Of a stretch of 64,000 nucleotides of DNA, positions 1-8,771 are shown piece after piece. Position numbers and translations under genes: made by a program. Positions within the stretch are counted from its first letter, which is position 1, and each line of letters starts with the position of its first letter. The notes beneath the pieces are model-generated. The model had not been told where the DNA came from and did not search any database. It saw only the letters and a program-made list of their open reading frames with translations. Source of the DNA: an uncultured Eubacteriales bacterium (lineage in GTDB: Bacteria; Bacillota; Clostridia; Oscillospirales; Acutalibacteraceae); the NCBI GenBank assembly GCA_900316615.1, contig ONDU01000010.1, forward strand, positions 1 to 64,000, written 5' to 3'.

Positions 1-2181
1 TTCCTGCGATTTTGAAAGCTCGGCACGTATGCCTGTGATTTCAGCCTCGGCTGAAAAATATTCCTTTACCGATGATTCATATTCCTGTGCGGACTGCTCC
101 GCATTCTTTTTTAAATTTTCTGCTATTTCCTTATTTTTTCGTATCTCACCCGCTCTTGAAAGAAGTCCCGATTTTCTGCCCTGAGAACCACCCGTAAGAG
201 AACCGCCTGCATTCACTACCTGTCCGTCCAGAGTTACTATTCTGAACCTGTAGCCGTATCTTTTAGCTATATTTACGGCATTGTTGAGATTGTCGGCTAT
301 TGCTATTCTTCCTAAAAGCGACCTTAAAATACCTGCGTATTCCTCCTTGCAGGAACAAAGCTCTGAGGCTGTTCCGATAAAGCCCCTGCACTGTTCAAGA
401 CCCTTTTCGCTTAAAGTACTTCCCTTTACGGTAGTAAGCGGAAGAAATGTTGCTCTTCCTCCGTCACGCTGTTTCAGATAATTGATTGCGGCTTTTGCAC
501 TTTCTTCATCTGATGTGACTATATGCTGCATAGAGTTTCCCAGAGCTGTTTCGACCGCCACGGCATATTCCTGCGGTACGCTTATTATTCTCGATACAGG
601 TCCTCTTATTCCGCTGAGATTTCCTCTGTCGGCTTCCTTTATGACAAGCTTTACGCTGTTATAGAAACCCTCCATATTACGCTCCAAATCTTCAAGTATG
701 CGTATGCGTCTTAATCTTTCCTGATAGTCAAGATTAAGCTTGTCTGCCTTTTCTTTAAGACTGTCACGCTTTTTCTTTCTGCTTTCAAGCTTTAACTGAC
801 AGCCTGAAAGCGAATTTTTAAGCTTTGTACACTGTTCCTCTGCCTGAGATAGTCTGTCTTCGTATTCACCGCACTGAACTTTAAGAGAGTTTCTTTTCTG
901 TATGCGTATGATTTTTGAATTATTAAGATTGTCTGTACGCTCCTTTGCTTCGCTTACCGATGCCATACTGGTCATTGCGGAAACCTTTATATCAGCCGCT
1001 CTTGATGTAAGACCTGCAAGCTTTGACGCTGCTTCCTGTAAAAGTCTTGAATTTCGGCTTGTATCGTCCGTAAGCTGTGAAAGCTGATTTTCACATTCGG
1101 AATATTCTTTTTTAAGATTTTCTATATCCAGTCTGTATTTTCCGATTTTTTCCCTTTTTTCTTTTATCTCGTTTTCAGTATCCTTGCTGGAGCTTGCAAG
1201 AAATGATAATTCGGCTTCAAGTCTTGCTATGTTTTCCTCGCTGTGCTTTATGTTGTTATGTGATACCGATATTTCCGATTTCTTCTGCAATGACTGTTCT
1301 TCATAGCCTGAAGCTTCTTTTCTTATGCTCTCAATTTTGGTATTGTATTCTACGTTTTTCTGAAAAAGCTCTTCGCTTTCCTTTTGTATATTCTCCAGTG
1401 CCTTGTGTGCCTGCCTGTGCTGTGAAGCCGCTATTTCAAGCTTTTCTTCCTGCTCTCTCAGAACCGCTGCCGACTGCTTTATAGTATTTACCCATAAAGC
1501 TGTTTCAAGCTCCTTTTTCTCGTTTGAGTATTCCAGAAATGCTTCTGCCTTTTTAGACTGAGTTTCAAGCGGAATTATTCTGTCGTCAAGCTCTTTCAGT
1601 ATATCTTTAAGCCTTACGAGGTTTTCTTCTGTTCCCTGAAGCTTTCTTTCTGCTTCAAGCTTTCTGTACCTGTAGCGTGATATTCCTGCGGCTTCTTCAA
1701 ATATTTCACGTCTGTCTTCACTCTTTGACGCTACTATACTGTCTATCTTTCCCTGTCCTATCATTGAGTATCCGTCACGTCCAAGACCGGTGTCCATAAA
1801 AAGCTCGTGAATATCCTTAAGTCTTACCGCTGCCTTGTTTATCATATATTCGCTGTCGCCCGAACGGTAGTACCGCCTTGTTACCGAAACCTCATCGCCG
1901 TTATATGAAAGCATTCTGTCCCTGTTGTCAAACGAAAGCGTTACCTCGGCATATCCCTGCTTCTTGCGGGAATCCGTTCCGTTGAATACTACGTCCTCCA
2001 TTTTTGAACATCTTATAGCTTTAGGCGACTGCTCACCGAGAACCCATCTTATTGCATCGCTTATATTACTTTTTCCGCTTCCGTTAGGCCCTACTATTGA
2101 TGTTATGCCTTTGTCAAAAGTAAGCTTCGTTTTGTCGGGAAACGTCTTGAAGCCCTGTACCTCCAGCGATTTTAAAAGCAC
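1..2181 (-). CDS. smc: Chromosome segregation ATPase SMC, 3' end outside window
   Basis: SMC forms the ATPase core of the SMC-ScpAB condensin that compacts and segregates chromosomes. The visible 727 codons hold the N-terminal ATPase half, with Walker A GPNGSGKSN at residues 31-39 and a Q-loop in WVLGEQ. After that come a long charged coiled coil (about 170-500), the hinge (about 510-665, glycine-rich NAGGSLTGGS near its end) and the start of the returning coil. SMC is normally about 1180 residues, so roughly 450 C-terminal residues lie outside the window. The start chosen is GTG at 2181, 12 nt after TTAGGAG; an in-frame TTG at 2193 touches that Shine-Dalgarno and is less likely. It is the last visible gene of plsX-rnc-radical SAM-smc, separated from the radical SAM gene by a cloverleaf repeat. 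Confidence 0.96.
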   Translation of the reverse strand, partial: MLLKSLEVQGFKTFPDKTKLTFDKGITSIVGPNGSGKSNISDAIRWVLGEQSPKAIRCSKMEDVVFNGTDSRKKQGYAEVTLSFDNRDRMLSYNGDEVSVTRRYYRSGDSEYMINKAAVRLKDIHELFMDTGLGRDGYSMIGQGKIDSIVASKSEDRREIFEEAAGISRYRYRKLEAERKLQGTEENLVRLKDILKELDDRIIPLETQSKKAEAFLEYSNEKKELETALWVNTIKQSAAVLREQEEKLEIAASQHRQAHKALENIQKESEELFQKNVEYNTKIESIRKEASGYEEQSLQKKSEISVSHNNIKHSEENIARLEAELSFLASSSKDTENEIKEKREKIGKYRLDIENLKKEYSECENQLSQLTDDTSRNSRLLQEAASKLAGLTSRAADIKVSAMTSMASVSEAKERTDNLNNSKIIRIQKRNSLKVQCGEYEDRLSQAEEQCTKLKNSLSGCQLKLESRKKKRDSLKEKADKLNLDYQERLRRIRILEDLERNMEGFYNSVKLVIKEADRGNLSGIRGPVSRIISVPQEYAVAVETALGNSMQHIVTSDEESAKAAINYLKQRDGGRATFLPLTTVKGSTLSEKGLEQCRGFIGTASELCSCKEEYAGILRSLLGRIAIADNLNNAVNIAKRYGYRFRIVTLDGQVVNAGGSLTGGSQGRKSGLLSRAGEIRKNKEIAENLKKNAEQSAQEYESSVKEYFSAEAEITGIRAELSKSQE

Positions 2182-2269
2182 CTGTCTGTTCAACTCCTAA
2201 CCATTCCATAAGGTTTTATGCAAACCGCATTTTCTATGACAATTTCCAGTCTGCGGCTACGCTCACACT

Positions 2270-2365
2270 GCGATTGCAGCCGACAAAAGCTTACGCTTTT
2301 GTCAGATTGTCGGTTACCACCGACAATCTCGTTTCGGACAAATGTCCGAAACGGGCTGCAATCGC
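2270..2365. repeat. Cloverleaf intergenic element, copy 1
   Basis: The closing stem GCGATTGCAGC(C) pairs with (G)GCTGCAATCGC at the two ends. It encloses three perfect hairpins: GACAAAAGC/GCTTTTGTC (2282-2303), AGATTGTCGGT/ACCGACAATCT (2304-2329) and CGTTTCGGAC/GTCCGAAACG (2330-2353). It lies between the radical SAM gene and smc, in the direction of transcription, and begins 58 nt after the upstream stop codon. The 5' flank (about 2250-2269) is shared with the copy at 26833. Confidence 0.9.
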
Positions 2366-2379
2366 CGCAAATCCCTCAC

Positions 2380-2422
2380 AAAGCTGTATTTTCACGGCTA
2401 CGCTCCGACAAAATACAGCTTT
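2380..2422 (-). terminator. Hairpin just after the radical SAM gene
   Basis: A 13-bp perfect stem (AAAGCTGTATTTT with AAAATACAGCTTT) and a 17-nt loop start 1 nt after the radical SAM stop codon. There is no clear U-tract on the minus strand, so it may stabilise the 3' end rather than terminate. Confidence 0.45.
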
Positions 2423-2423
2423 A

Positions 2424-3431
2424 TCATGGATTTTTTACAAACTCAGTTTTATATTTTTCAATATCTTCTCTGCCCTTTATGCTTATCAAATAGCCTTTTT
2501 TTCTGAAATAGGCTATGTTACTTTTTTTCTGACCCAAAGCCTTTGATATTTCCCTTTGGTTTACGTAAAAAGTATATATGCCCTCAGGCAGAGAATTTTT
2601 TTCTATACAGCTTTCAAACATTTTTCTGTACAGAACCGAAAAGCACAGCTCACCGAAAGACGGGTGCCACGCTCCGGACAGCATTCCCTTTGCAATATCA
2701 TCGGTATTGTGAAGACCAAGCCTTATTACTTTTATGCCGTTGCTTTCAAAAAGATAAAGAAGCTCTGCACAAAGCTCAACCGTATCATCAAGACTGTACG
2801 TTCTGTAAATTCCCTGCTCGTAGTAATCAGCAAGAAGTGTATCTCTCATTATTATAGTAGGATATATCCTAACGGTTGCAGGTTTAAGCTCACATATACG
2901 CTTTGCTGTATACAAATCCTTTTCGGGTGTGGCAAGGTACAGACCCGTCATCATTTGCAGTCCAAGCTCAAAGCCTGATTTTTTTATCAGCTCTGACGCT
3001 TTCACAACATCTTCTGCCGTATGACCTCTTTTATTTGCGTTAAGTACGTCATCGCACATACTCTGTGCTCCCAGCTCTATTGACGTTACTCCGTAATGCC
3101 TGAGAATTTCCAGTATTTCATTGTCTATGCAGTCGGGTCTTGTGGAAATTCTTATTCCTGCAAAGCTTCCGTTTTTAACGTATTTATATGCGGTTTCCAG
3201 AAGCATAAGCATATAGCCGCGTTCTATCGCCGTAAAGCTGCCTCCGAAAAATGCTATCTCGGATTTTTCGGGATTATAGCTCCTGCTTTCCTTTGCCGTA
3301 ATAACTGCCGCTTCTATGTCCACCGCTTTGGGCTGATTATCCTTTCCTGTTATCCTTACCTGATTGCAGAACGAACAGCAGTGAGGACAGCCGTTATGCG
3401 GTACAAATATGGCTACATTTGAATGTTTCAA
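2424..3431 (-). CDS. Radical SAM protein, Elp3-like without acetyltransferase domain
   Basis: This is a 335-residue radical S-adenosylmethionine enzyme of the Elp3-like branch found beside rnc and smc in many clostridia. The [4Fe-4S]-binding CxxxCxxC is C15-C19-C22 in the segment GCPHCCSFCNQ, followed by the glycine-rich FFGGSFT and the ELGAQS strand of the SAM barrel. The GNAT domain of true Elp3 is missing, so the substrate is unknown. The start is TTG at 3431, overlapping the rnc TGA stop (TTGA), which suggests translational coupling. The exact reaction cannot be told from sequence. Confidence 0.88.
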   Translation of the reverse strand: MKHSNVAIFVPHNGCPHCCSFCNQVRITGKDNQPKAVDIEAAVITAKESRSYNPEKSEIAFFGGSFTAIERGYMLMLLETAYKYVKNGSFAGIRISTRPDCIDNEILEILRHYGVTSIELGAQSMCDDVLNANKRGHTAEDVVKASELIKKSGFELGLQMMTGLYLATPEKDLYTAKRICELKPATVRIYPTIIMRDTLLADYYEQGIYRTYSLDDTVELCAELLYLFESNGIKVIRLGLHNTDDIAKGMLSGAWHPSFGELCFSVLYRKMFESCIEKNSLPEGIYTFYVNQREISKALGQKKSNIAYFRKKGYLISIKGREDIEKYKTEFVKNP

Positions 3432-4138
3432 TATCCCATCAGCCCCAATGCTTCTCTTGCTGCCTGCTGTTCGGCTTCCTTTTTACTTTTTCCGCCGCCT
3501 CTTCCTATGACGTTGCTGTTCAGGTGAACCTCTACCAAAAAATGCTTGTTATGATCGGGGCCGCTTTCTCCTACAAGTACATACTCAAGCTTTTCTTCGG
3601 GATTTTTCTGTACTATCTCCTGCAAAGCTGTCTTATAGTCCTTAAAGCGGTAATCCTTGGATTTTATCAGCTTTCCTCCCTTTATGTCGGGAACTACAAA
3701 ATTATATATAAACTTTCTTGCTTCTTCCATTCCTCCGTCAAGATAGATCGCCGCTATTACCGCTTCAAAGGCATCGGCTAAAATTGACGACCTGTCCTGA
3801 CCGTTTGTATGACGTTCTCCCCTGCTCAGCAAAAGATACTTTCCCAAACCTATGGAACGTGCATAACCTGCAAGAGATTTCTCACAGACAAGTGCAGCTC
3901 TCAGCTTTGTAAGATCTCCCTCTGGCAGCATAGGACAGTTCCTGTATATATAATCAGATACAACTATGCTGAGTACCGCATCGCCCAGAAACTCCTGACG
4001 CTCATTACACTTCATATTAAGCTTTCTGAACTCGTTTGCATATGAGGAATGTGTAAGTCCTGTTCTCAGATATTTTATATCCCTGAATTTGTATCCCAGC
4101 TTTTCTTCAAGCTGTGACAAATCATTTTTTTCGTCCAC
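3428..4138 (-). CDS. rnc: Ribonuclease III
   Basis: RNase III cleaves double-stranded RNA in rRNA processing and mRNA turnover. The catalytic signature NERQEFLGDAVLS lies about 45 residues in and an acidic DAFEAVIAA segment follows near residue 125. A double-stranded RNA-binding domain fills the C-terminal 75 residues, ending in GGGKSKKEAEQQAAREAL. At about 236 residues the length is normal. I chose the second in-frame GTG (4138) because AGGTG lies 9 nt upstream; a GTG at 4150 would sit on that Shine-Dalgarno and give 240 residues. It sits 20 nt after plsX. The usual acpP between plsX and rnc is absent. Confidence 0.95.
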   Translation of the reverse strand: MDEKNDLSQLEEKLGYKFRDIKYLRTGLTHSSYANEFRKLNMKCNERQEFLGDAVLSIVVSDYIYRNCPMLPEGDLTKLRAALVCEKSLAGYARSIGLGKYLLLSRGERHTNGQDRSSILADAFEAVIAAIYLDGGMEEARKFIYNFVVPDIKGGKLIKSKDYRFKDYKTALQEIVQKNPEEKLEYVLVGESGPDHNKHFLVEVHLNSNVIGRGGGKSKKEAEQQAAREALGLMGY

Positions 4139-4158
4139 TGCGGATTTCACCTACTGTT

Positions 4159-5163
4159 CTATATATTTTCGGTTTTGTATATACTTATATTTTTCTCTAT
4201 TTCATTTATTACGTTTGCCTGTGTGAACTGTTTTGTAAGCTTTATAGCATTTTTCATAGTCCTTGCCTTTGAACTTCCGTGTGCCTTGAATACAGGTCTG
4301 CTTATTCCTATAATTGGTGCTCCGCCGTATTCGTGATAATCCATTTCCTTTGCAAGTCCTTTAAGGTCGCCCATAATCATCGCAGCTGCAAGCTTATTCT
4401 TTATATTCTTTCCGAATATCGCCTTTATTCTTGCCATTATCTCTATTGCAGCTCCCTCATATGTCTTTAATATGAGGTTTCCGCTGAAGCCGTCCGCTAC
4501 GAGAACATCGCAGGCATCTCCGGGAACATCTCTTCCCTCAATATTTCCAACAAAATTCAGATTTGTGCCGCTCAGAAGTCTGTAAGCCTCGTTTTGCAGA
4601 ACTCCGCCTTTATGCTCCTCTGTTCCTACGTTTGCAAGACCTACTCTCGGATTTGCTATTCCCATAACCTTTTCCATATATATGGAACCCATTATTCCGA
4701 ACTGACAAAGCATATCTGCTCTTACATCTACGTTAGCTCCGCCGTCAGCAAGCATAAAGCAGCCGTTTCTTTTGGGCATAACGGGTGCAAATGCCGCTCT
4801 TTTTACTCCTTTTATTCTCTTTACTATCATACTGCTTCCTACAAGCAAAGCTCCGCTGTTGCCTGCGGATACAAAAGCGTCACCCTCTCCTCTTTTCAGA
4901 AGCTCAAGTCCTTTTCCCATTGAGGAATCTCTTTTTTCCTTAATCACATATGTCGCTTCGTCATCGGGAGTTATAATCCCCTCAGTATGTACTATGCTCA
5001 TTCTGTCAAGCGATACGGAATTTTCTTCTGCACTTTTTTCTATCAGCTCCCTGTTTCCCGTAAGAATTATGTCTACATCGTATTCCTCAACAGCCTGCTG
5101 ACAGCCCTTTATTATTTCTGACGGTGCGTTATCTCCGCCGAATGCGTCTACTATAATTTTCAT
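4159..5163 (-). CDS. plsX: Phosphate acyltransferase PlsX
   Basis: PlsX converts acyl-ACP and phosphate to acyl-phosphate, the donor for PlsY in phospholipid synthesis. The 334-residue protein starts MKIIVDAFGGDNAP and keeps the family signatures VSAGNSGALL, LADGGANVD, GNIEGRD and VADGFSGN. The start has the strong Shine-Dalgarno AAAGGAGGT. It heads the plsX-rnc-radical SAM-smc group. Upstream is only a cloverleaf repeat and then trmFO on the same strand; no convincing promoter is visible in the 176-nt gap, so read-through from the trmFO operon is possible. Confidence 0.97.
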   Translation of the reverse strand: MKIIVDAFGGDNAPSEIIKGCQQAVEEYDVDIILTGNRELIEKSAEENSVSLDRMSIVHTEGIITPDDEATYVIKEKRDSSMGKGLELLKRGEGDAFVSAGNSGALLVGSSMIVKRIKGVKRAAFAPVMPKRNGCFMLADGGANVDVRADMLCQFGIMGSIYMEKVMGIANPRVGLANVGTEEHKGGVLQNEAYRLLSGTNLNFVGNIEGRDVPGDACDVLVADGFSGNLILKTYEGAAIEIMARIKAIFGKNIKNKLAAAMIMGDLKGLAKEMDYHEYGGAPIIGISRPVFKAHGSSKARTMKNAIKLTKQFTQANVINEIEKNISIYKTENI

Positions 5164-5215
5164 ATAAGACCTCCTTTACAACAAATAACGGTTTACTATG
5201 TCAGGCTCTCTGCCT

Positions 5216-5336
5216 CCGTCAGCACTGCTGCGATTGCAGACGGCAAAAGCAAAGCTTTTGCCAGCTTTAGTATTAAAGCTCGCTTTTCGGATTTAATCCG
5301 AAAAGCGGTCTGCAATCGCAGCCTGAGCGTTGACGG
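5216..5336. repeat. Cloverleaf intergenic element, copy 2
   Basis: Core 5228-5321: CTGCGATTGCAGAC pairs with GTCTGCAATCGCAG. It encloses GGCAAAAGC/GCTTTTGCC with an AAA loop (5242-5262), AGCTTTA/TAAAGCT (5263-5280) and CGCTTTTCGGA/TCCGAAAAGCG (5281-5307). Outer CCGTCA/TGACGG extends the stem. It begins 18 nt after the trmFO stop. Its 3' flank, CAGCCTGAGCGTTGACGG, recurs at the copy at 63642. Confidence 0.9.
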
Positions 5337-5339
5337 AAC

Positions 5340-6662
5340 TTACAGCTTAATCATGTTTTCGTCCATAAATGCTTCGAGTACCGAAAATGACCGCTCAGCT
5401 AATTTTTCAGCTTTAAGTTTTTTGTCACGTATATTTTCCGAAAGCGGAGGAAGTATTCCTATGTTTGCCCCCATAGGCTGAAAATCATTTACTGAGCCGT
5501 CGCTTATATAGGCAGCCAAAGCTCCCGTCATTGTTTCCTTTGGAAATGTAAGTGACGGCAGATTTTCAAAAATTCTTGCGGCATTTATACCTGCCGCAAG
5601 TCCGCTTGAACCCGACTCCATATATCCCTCGACACCTGTCATCTGACCTGCAAAGAAGATATTCGGATTTTCTCTCAGAGAAAAATCAGGATTCAGAAGC
5701 TGAGGTGAATTTATAAACGTATTTCTGTGCATAACGCCGTATCTTACGAACTCAGCATTTTTCAGGGCAGGTATGAGCGAAAAAACTCTTTTCTGCTCGG
5801 GAAATTTAAGGTTTGTCTGAAACCCCACCATATTATAGAGTGTACCCTCACAATTTTCTTTTCGCAGCTGCAAAACAGCCCACGGACGGTGTCCGGTTTT
5901 CGGATTGATAAGTCCTACAGGCTTCATAGGTCCGAACCTTATGGTATCCTCTCCACGCTGTGCCATAACCTCTATCGGCATACAGCCCTCGTAAACCTTT
6001 GGATTACGAACATCTATATCTTTAAGCGCAGCTCTTTCTGCATTTACAAGCTCTCTGTGAAAAATCTCATATTCTTCCTTGTCAAGCGGACAGTTTATAT
6101 AATCATCGGGACTTCCCTTTCCGTATCTGCTTGCGGAAAACGCATTTTCCATATCTATGGATTCGGCTGTGACTATAGGTGCAGCTGCATCGAAAAAGCT
6201 CAACGCTCCCCCGAACCTGTTTTTTATATTTTCAGCCAGCAAATCGGAAGTAAGCGGTCCTGTAGCTATTATACATATGCCGTCATTCGGTATTTCTGTT
6301 ATTTCCTCGGATATAACGGTTATGTTGGGGTGAGATTTTATTTTCTCAGTAACCATAGCCGAAAAATCATCTCTGTTTACGGCAAGTGCTCCGCCTGCGG
6401 GAACACTGCATTTATCGGCACATTCCAGCAGAAGCGAACCAAGGATACGCATTTCCTGTTTAAGCATACCTGCCGCACTGGCAAATCTTGCCGCTTTCAG
6501 TGAGTTTGAACATACAAGCTCTGCAAAGCCGTCACTGTGATGTGCAGGTGTTTTTTTGACAGGCTTCATTTCGTAAAGCTCCGTTTTTATTCCACGACAC
6601 GCAATCTGCCACGCAGCCTCACAGCCTGCAAGTCCTGCTCCAATTACCTTTATACTGCTCAT
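5340..6662 (-). CDS. trmFO: Folate-dependent tRNA U54 methyltransferase TrmFO
   Basis: TrmFO uses methylenetetrahydrofolate and FADH2 to make ribothymidine at position 54 of tRNAs. The 440-residue protein has the N-terminal FAD-binding VIGAGLAGCEAA (residues 5-16), the family segment HHSDGFAELVCSNSLKA and the C-terminal FAD segment FFAGQMTGVEGYMES. The ATG start overlaps the topA stop by 4 nt (ATGA), with GAGGAAAACGGAG as ribosome binding site inside topA. Last gene of the trmH-dprA-topA-trmFO operon. Confidence 0.97.
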   Translation of the reverse strand: MSSIKVIGAGLAGCEAAWQIACRGIKTELYEMKPVKKTPAHHSDGFAELVCSNSLKAARFASAAGMLKQEMRILGSLLLECADKCSVPAGGALAVNRDDFSAMVTEKIKSHPNITVISEEITEIPNDGICIIATGPLTSDLLAENIKNRFGGALSFFDAAAPIVTAESIDMENAFSASRYGKGSPDDYINCPLDKEEYEIFHRELVNAERAALKDIDVRNPKVYEGCMPIEVMAQRGEDTIRFGPMKPVGLINPKTGHRPWAVLQLRKENCEGTLYNMVGFQTNLKFPEQKRVFSLIPALKNAEFVRYGVMHRNTFINSPQLLNPDFSLRENPNIFFAGQMTGVEGYMESGSSGLAAGINAARIFENLPSLTFPKETMTGALAAYISDGSVNDFQPMGANIGILPPLSENIRDKKLKAEKLAERSFSVLEAFMDENMIKL

Positions 6663-8755
6663 ACTCCGTTTTCCTCAAAGTTTTTTGAAAAGCCGCAGCC
6701 CTCTGCCGCACAGTACAGCTTTGTTACCTTGCCTTTTCTCTTGTACAGAACTCCTCCGCAGTTGGGACAACGTTCGTTTGTCGGCTCTGTCCACGATACA
6801 AAATCACATTCAGGATAGTTACTGCAACCATAGAAAGTTCTGCCTCTTTTGGATTTTCTCATCACTATGTCGCCGTTTCCGCACTTAGGACATTTTGCTC
6901 CGACGGTTTCGACAAAGTTCTTTACGTTCTTGCATTCAGGATAACCGGGGCAGGCTATGAACTTTCCGTATCTTCCTGTTTTCACAACCATTTTTCTTCC
7001 GCATTTTTCGCATACGATGTCGGTTTCTTCGTCCTGAACCTTTATTTTTACGTCCTTCATATCCTCTTTTGCTTTTTTAAGAGTTTCCTTAAAGTCACCG
7101 TAAAAGCTTTCGAGAAGCTCTGCCCACTGCTCCTCGCCGTGTTCTACCTTGTCAAGTCTTTCCTCCATCTGTGCTGTAAACTTTACGTTTACTATCTTGG
7201 GAAAATGCTCAAGCATAAGCTTTGTTGATACCTCTCCCAGCTCTGTGGGATAAAGAGTTTTTCCCTCACGCTTTACATATCCTCTTGAAGTTATTGTCGA
7301 TATGGTTGCCGCATAAGTGGAAGGTCGTCCTATGCCGTTTTCTTCGAGAGCTTTTATCAAAGTAGCTTCGGTAAAACGTGCAGGCGGCTGCGTGAAATGC
7401 TGATTGGGTACTATTTCCTTCGGACGTACCTGCATATCCTTTTCAAGGGGAGGAAGCTCCGTCTGTTTTTCCTCCTCGGAGTCCTGTCCCTCAACATAAA
7501 GTGTAGTGAAGCCGTCAAACTCAACTCTGTATCCTGTAGCTTTGAAAATATATTTTCCGCCTGTTATTTCGGCACCGGTTGTTTTCTGTATGCACTCAGC
7601 CATCTGACAGGCTATAAATCTTTCCCATATCAGCTTGTACATCTTATACTGGTCTGATGTAAGACTTGATTTTATTCTGTCAGGCTCAAGCGAGGGCATT
7701 GTAGGACGTATTGCCTCGTGTCCGTCCTGAGCACCTGCCTTTGTCCTGAAAATTCTCGGCTTTTCCGGAAGATATTTTTCTCCCCATCTTCCTTTTATAT
7801 ATTCGCCTGCCTCTTCTATTGCGTCATTTGAAATTCTCAGCGAGTCGGTTCTCATATATGTTATAAGACCTACTGCTCCCATTTCGGGAATTTCTATACC
7901 CTCGTAAAGCTCCTGTGCTACCTTCATTGTTCTTTTTGACTGGAAGTTGAGCTTTCTTGATGCCTCCTGCTGTAGTGTAGAGGTTGTGAAGGGCGGTGCA
8001 GGCTGTTTTTTTCTTGTTCCGTTCCTGAGCTTTGAAACTATGAATTTCTCTTCCTTTTCAAGCTCCGACAAAATTTTTTTAGCTTCTTCTTCATTGGAAA
8101 TCTTTATCTTTCCCTCATCAGTTGCATATAGTGTTGCCGCAAATGCCTTTCGGCTGCCCTTTGGAATGAACTTTGCATCCATTGTCCAGTATTCCTCGGG
8201 CTTGAATTCCCTTATCTGGTTTTCACGGTCAAGTATTATCTTTACGGCTACCGACTGCACTCTTCCTGCCGAAAGTCCTCTCCTTATACTCCTTGACAAA
8301 AACGGACTGAGCTTATATCCCACAAGCCTGTCTAATATTCTTCTTGCCTGCTGTGCGTCCACCAAATCTATATTTATACTTCTCGGACTTGCCATTCCGT
8401 TTTTAACGCCCGTTTTGGTTATTTCATTGAACTCCACTCTGTTTTTTTCGTCAAGCTGAAGTCCGAGTATATAGGCAAGATGCCATGATATTGCCTCTCC
8501 CTCACGGTCGGGGTCGGTTGCAAGATATACACATTCCGACTTCTTGGCTGCCTTTTCAAGCTTCTTCACAAGCTCTTCCTTACCCTCTATTATTTCATAG
8601 CTCGGCTCAAAATGCTTTCTTACGTTAACGCTCAGCTTCTTTGACGGCAAATCCCTGACGTGTCCCATGGATGCCATTACCTCATATCCCTCTCCGAGAT
8701 ACTTCTTTATTGTCTTGGCCTTTGCCGGTGACTCCACTATTACAAGCTTTGACAT
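6659..8755 (-). CDS. topA: DNA topoisomerase I
   Basis: Type IA topoisomerase that relaxes negative supercoils. At 698 residues it has the usual length. Visible are the TOPRIM domain (KLVIVESPAKAKTI at the start, DPDREGEAI further on) and the active-site tyrosine in the segment GLITYMRTDSLR. The C-terminal third carries three cysteine-rich zinc ribbons (CEKCGRKM..., CPKCGNGD..., CPNCGG...). Shine-Dalgarno AAGGAGG precedes the ATG. It starts 16 nt after dprA and overlaps trmFO by 4 nt, the conserved Firmicutes order. Confidence 0.97.
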   Translation of the reverse strand: MSKLVIVESPAKAKTIKKYLGEGYEVMASMGHVRDLPSKKLSVNVRKHFEPSYEIIEGKEELVKKLEKAAKKSECVYLATDPDREGEAISWHLAYILGLQLDEKNRVEFNEITKTGVKNGMASPRSINIDLVDAQQARRILDRLVGYKLSPFLSRSIRRGLSAGRVQSVAVKIILDRENQIREFKPEEYWTMDAKFIPKGSRKAFAATLYATDEGKIKISNEEEAKKILSELEKEEKFIVSKLRNGTRKKQPAPPFTTSTLQQEASRKLNFQSKRTMKVAQELYEGIEIPEMGAVGLITYMRTDSLRISNDAIEEAGEYIKGRWGEKYLPEKPRIFRTKAGAQDGHEAIRPTMPSLEPDRIKSSLTSDQYKMYKLIWERFIACQMAECIQKTTGAEITGGKYIFKATGYRVEFDGFTTLYVEGQDSEEEKQTELPPLEKDMQVRPKEIVPNQHFTQPPARFTEATLIKALEENGIGRPSTYAATISTITSRGYVKREGKTLYPTELGEVSTKLMLEHFPKIVNVKFTAQMEERLDKVEHGEEQWAELLESFYGDFKETLKKAKEDMKDVKIKVQDEETDIVCEKCGRKMVVKTGRYGKFIACPGYPECKNVKNFVETVGAKCPKCGNGDIVMRKSKRGRTFYGCSNYPECDFVSWTEPTNERCPNCGGVLYKRKGKVTKLYCAAEGCGFSKNFEENGV

Positions 8756-8771
8756 ATAATCCTCCTTAAAT

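Noticed and set aside
2270..2365. Cloverleaf elements as tRNA or tRNA-like genes
   Set aside because: Stem lengths, lack of T-loop and D-loop sequence and lack of CCA-type ends do not fit tRNA; arms are too long and too variable.
5727..6503. 258-codon open frame on the plus strand
   Set aside because: It lies wholly antisense to trmFO, has no ribosome binding site and no recognisable domain; trmFO is complete.
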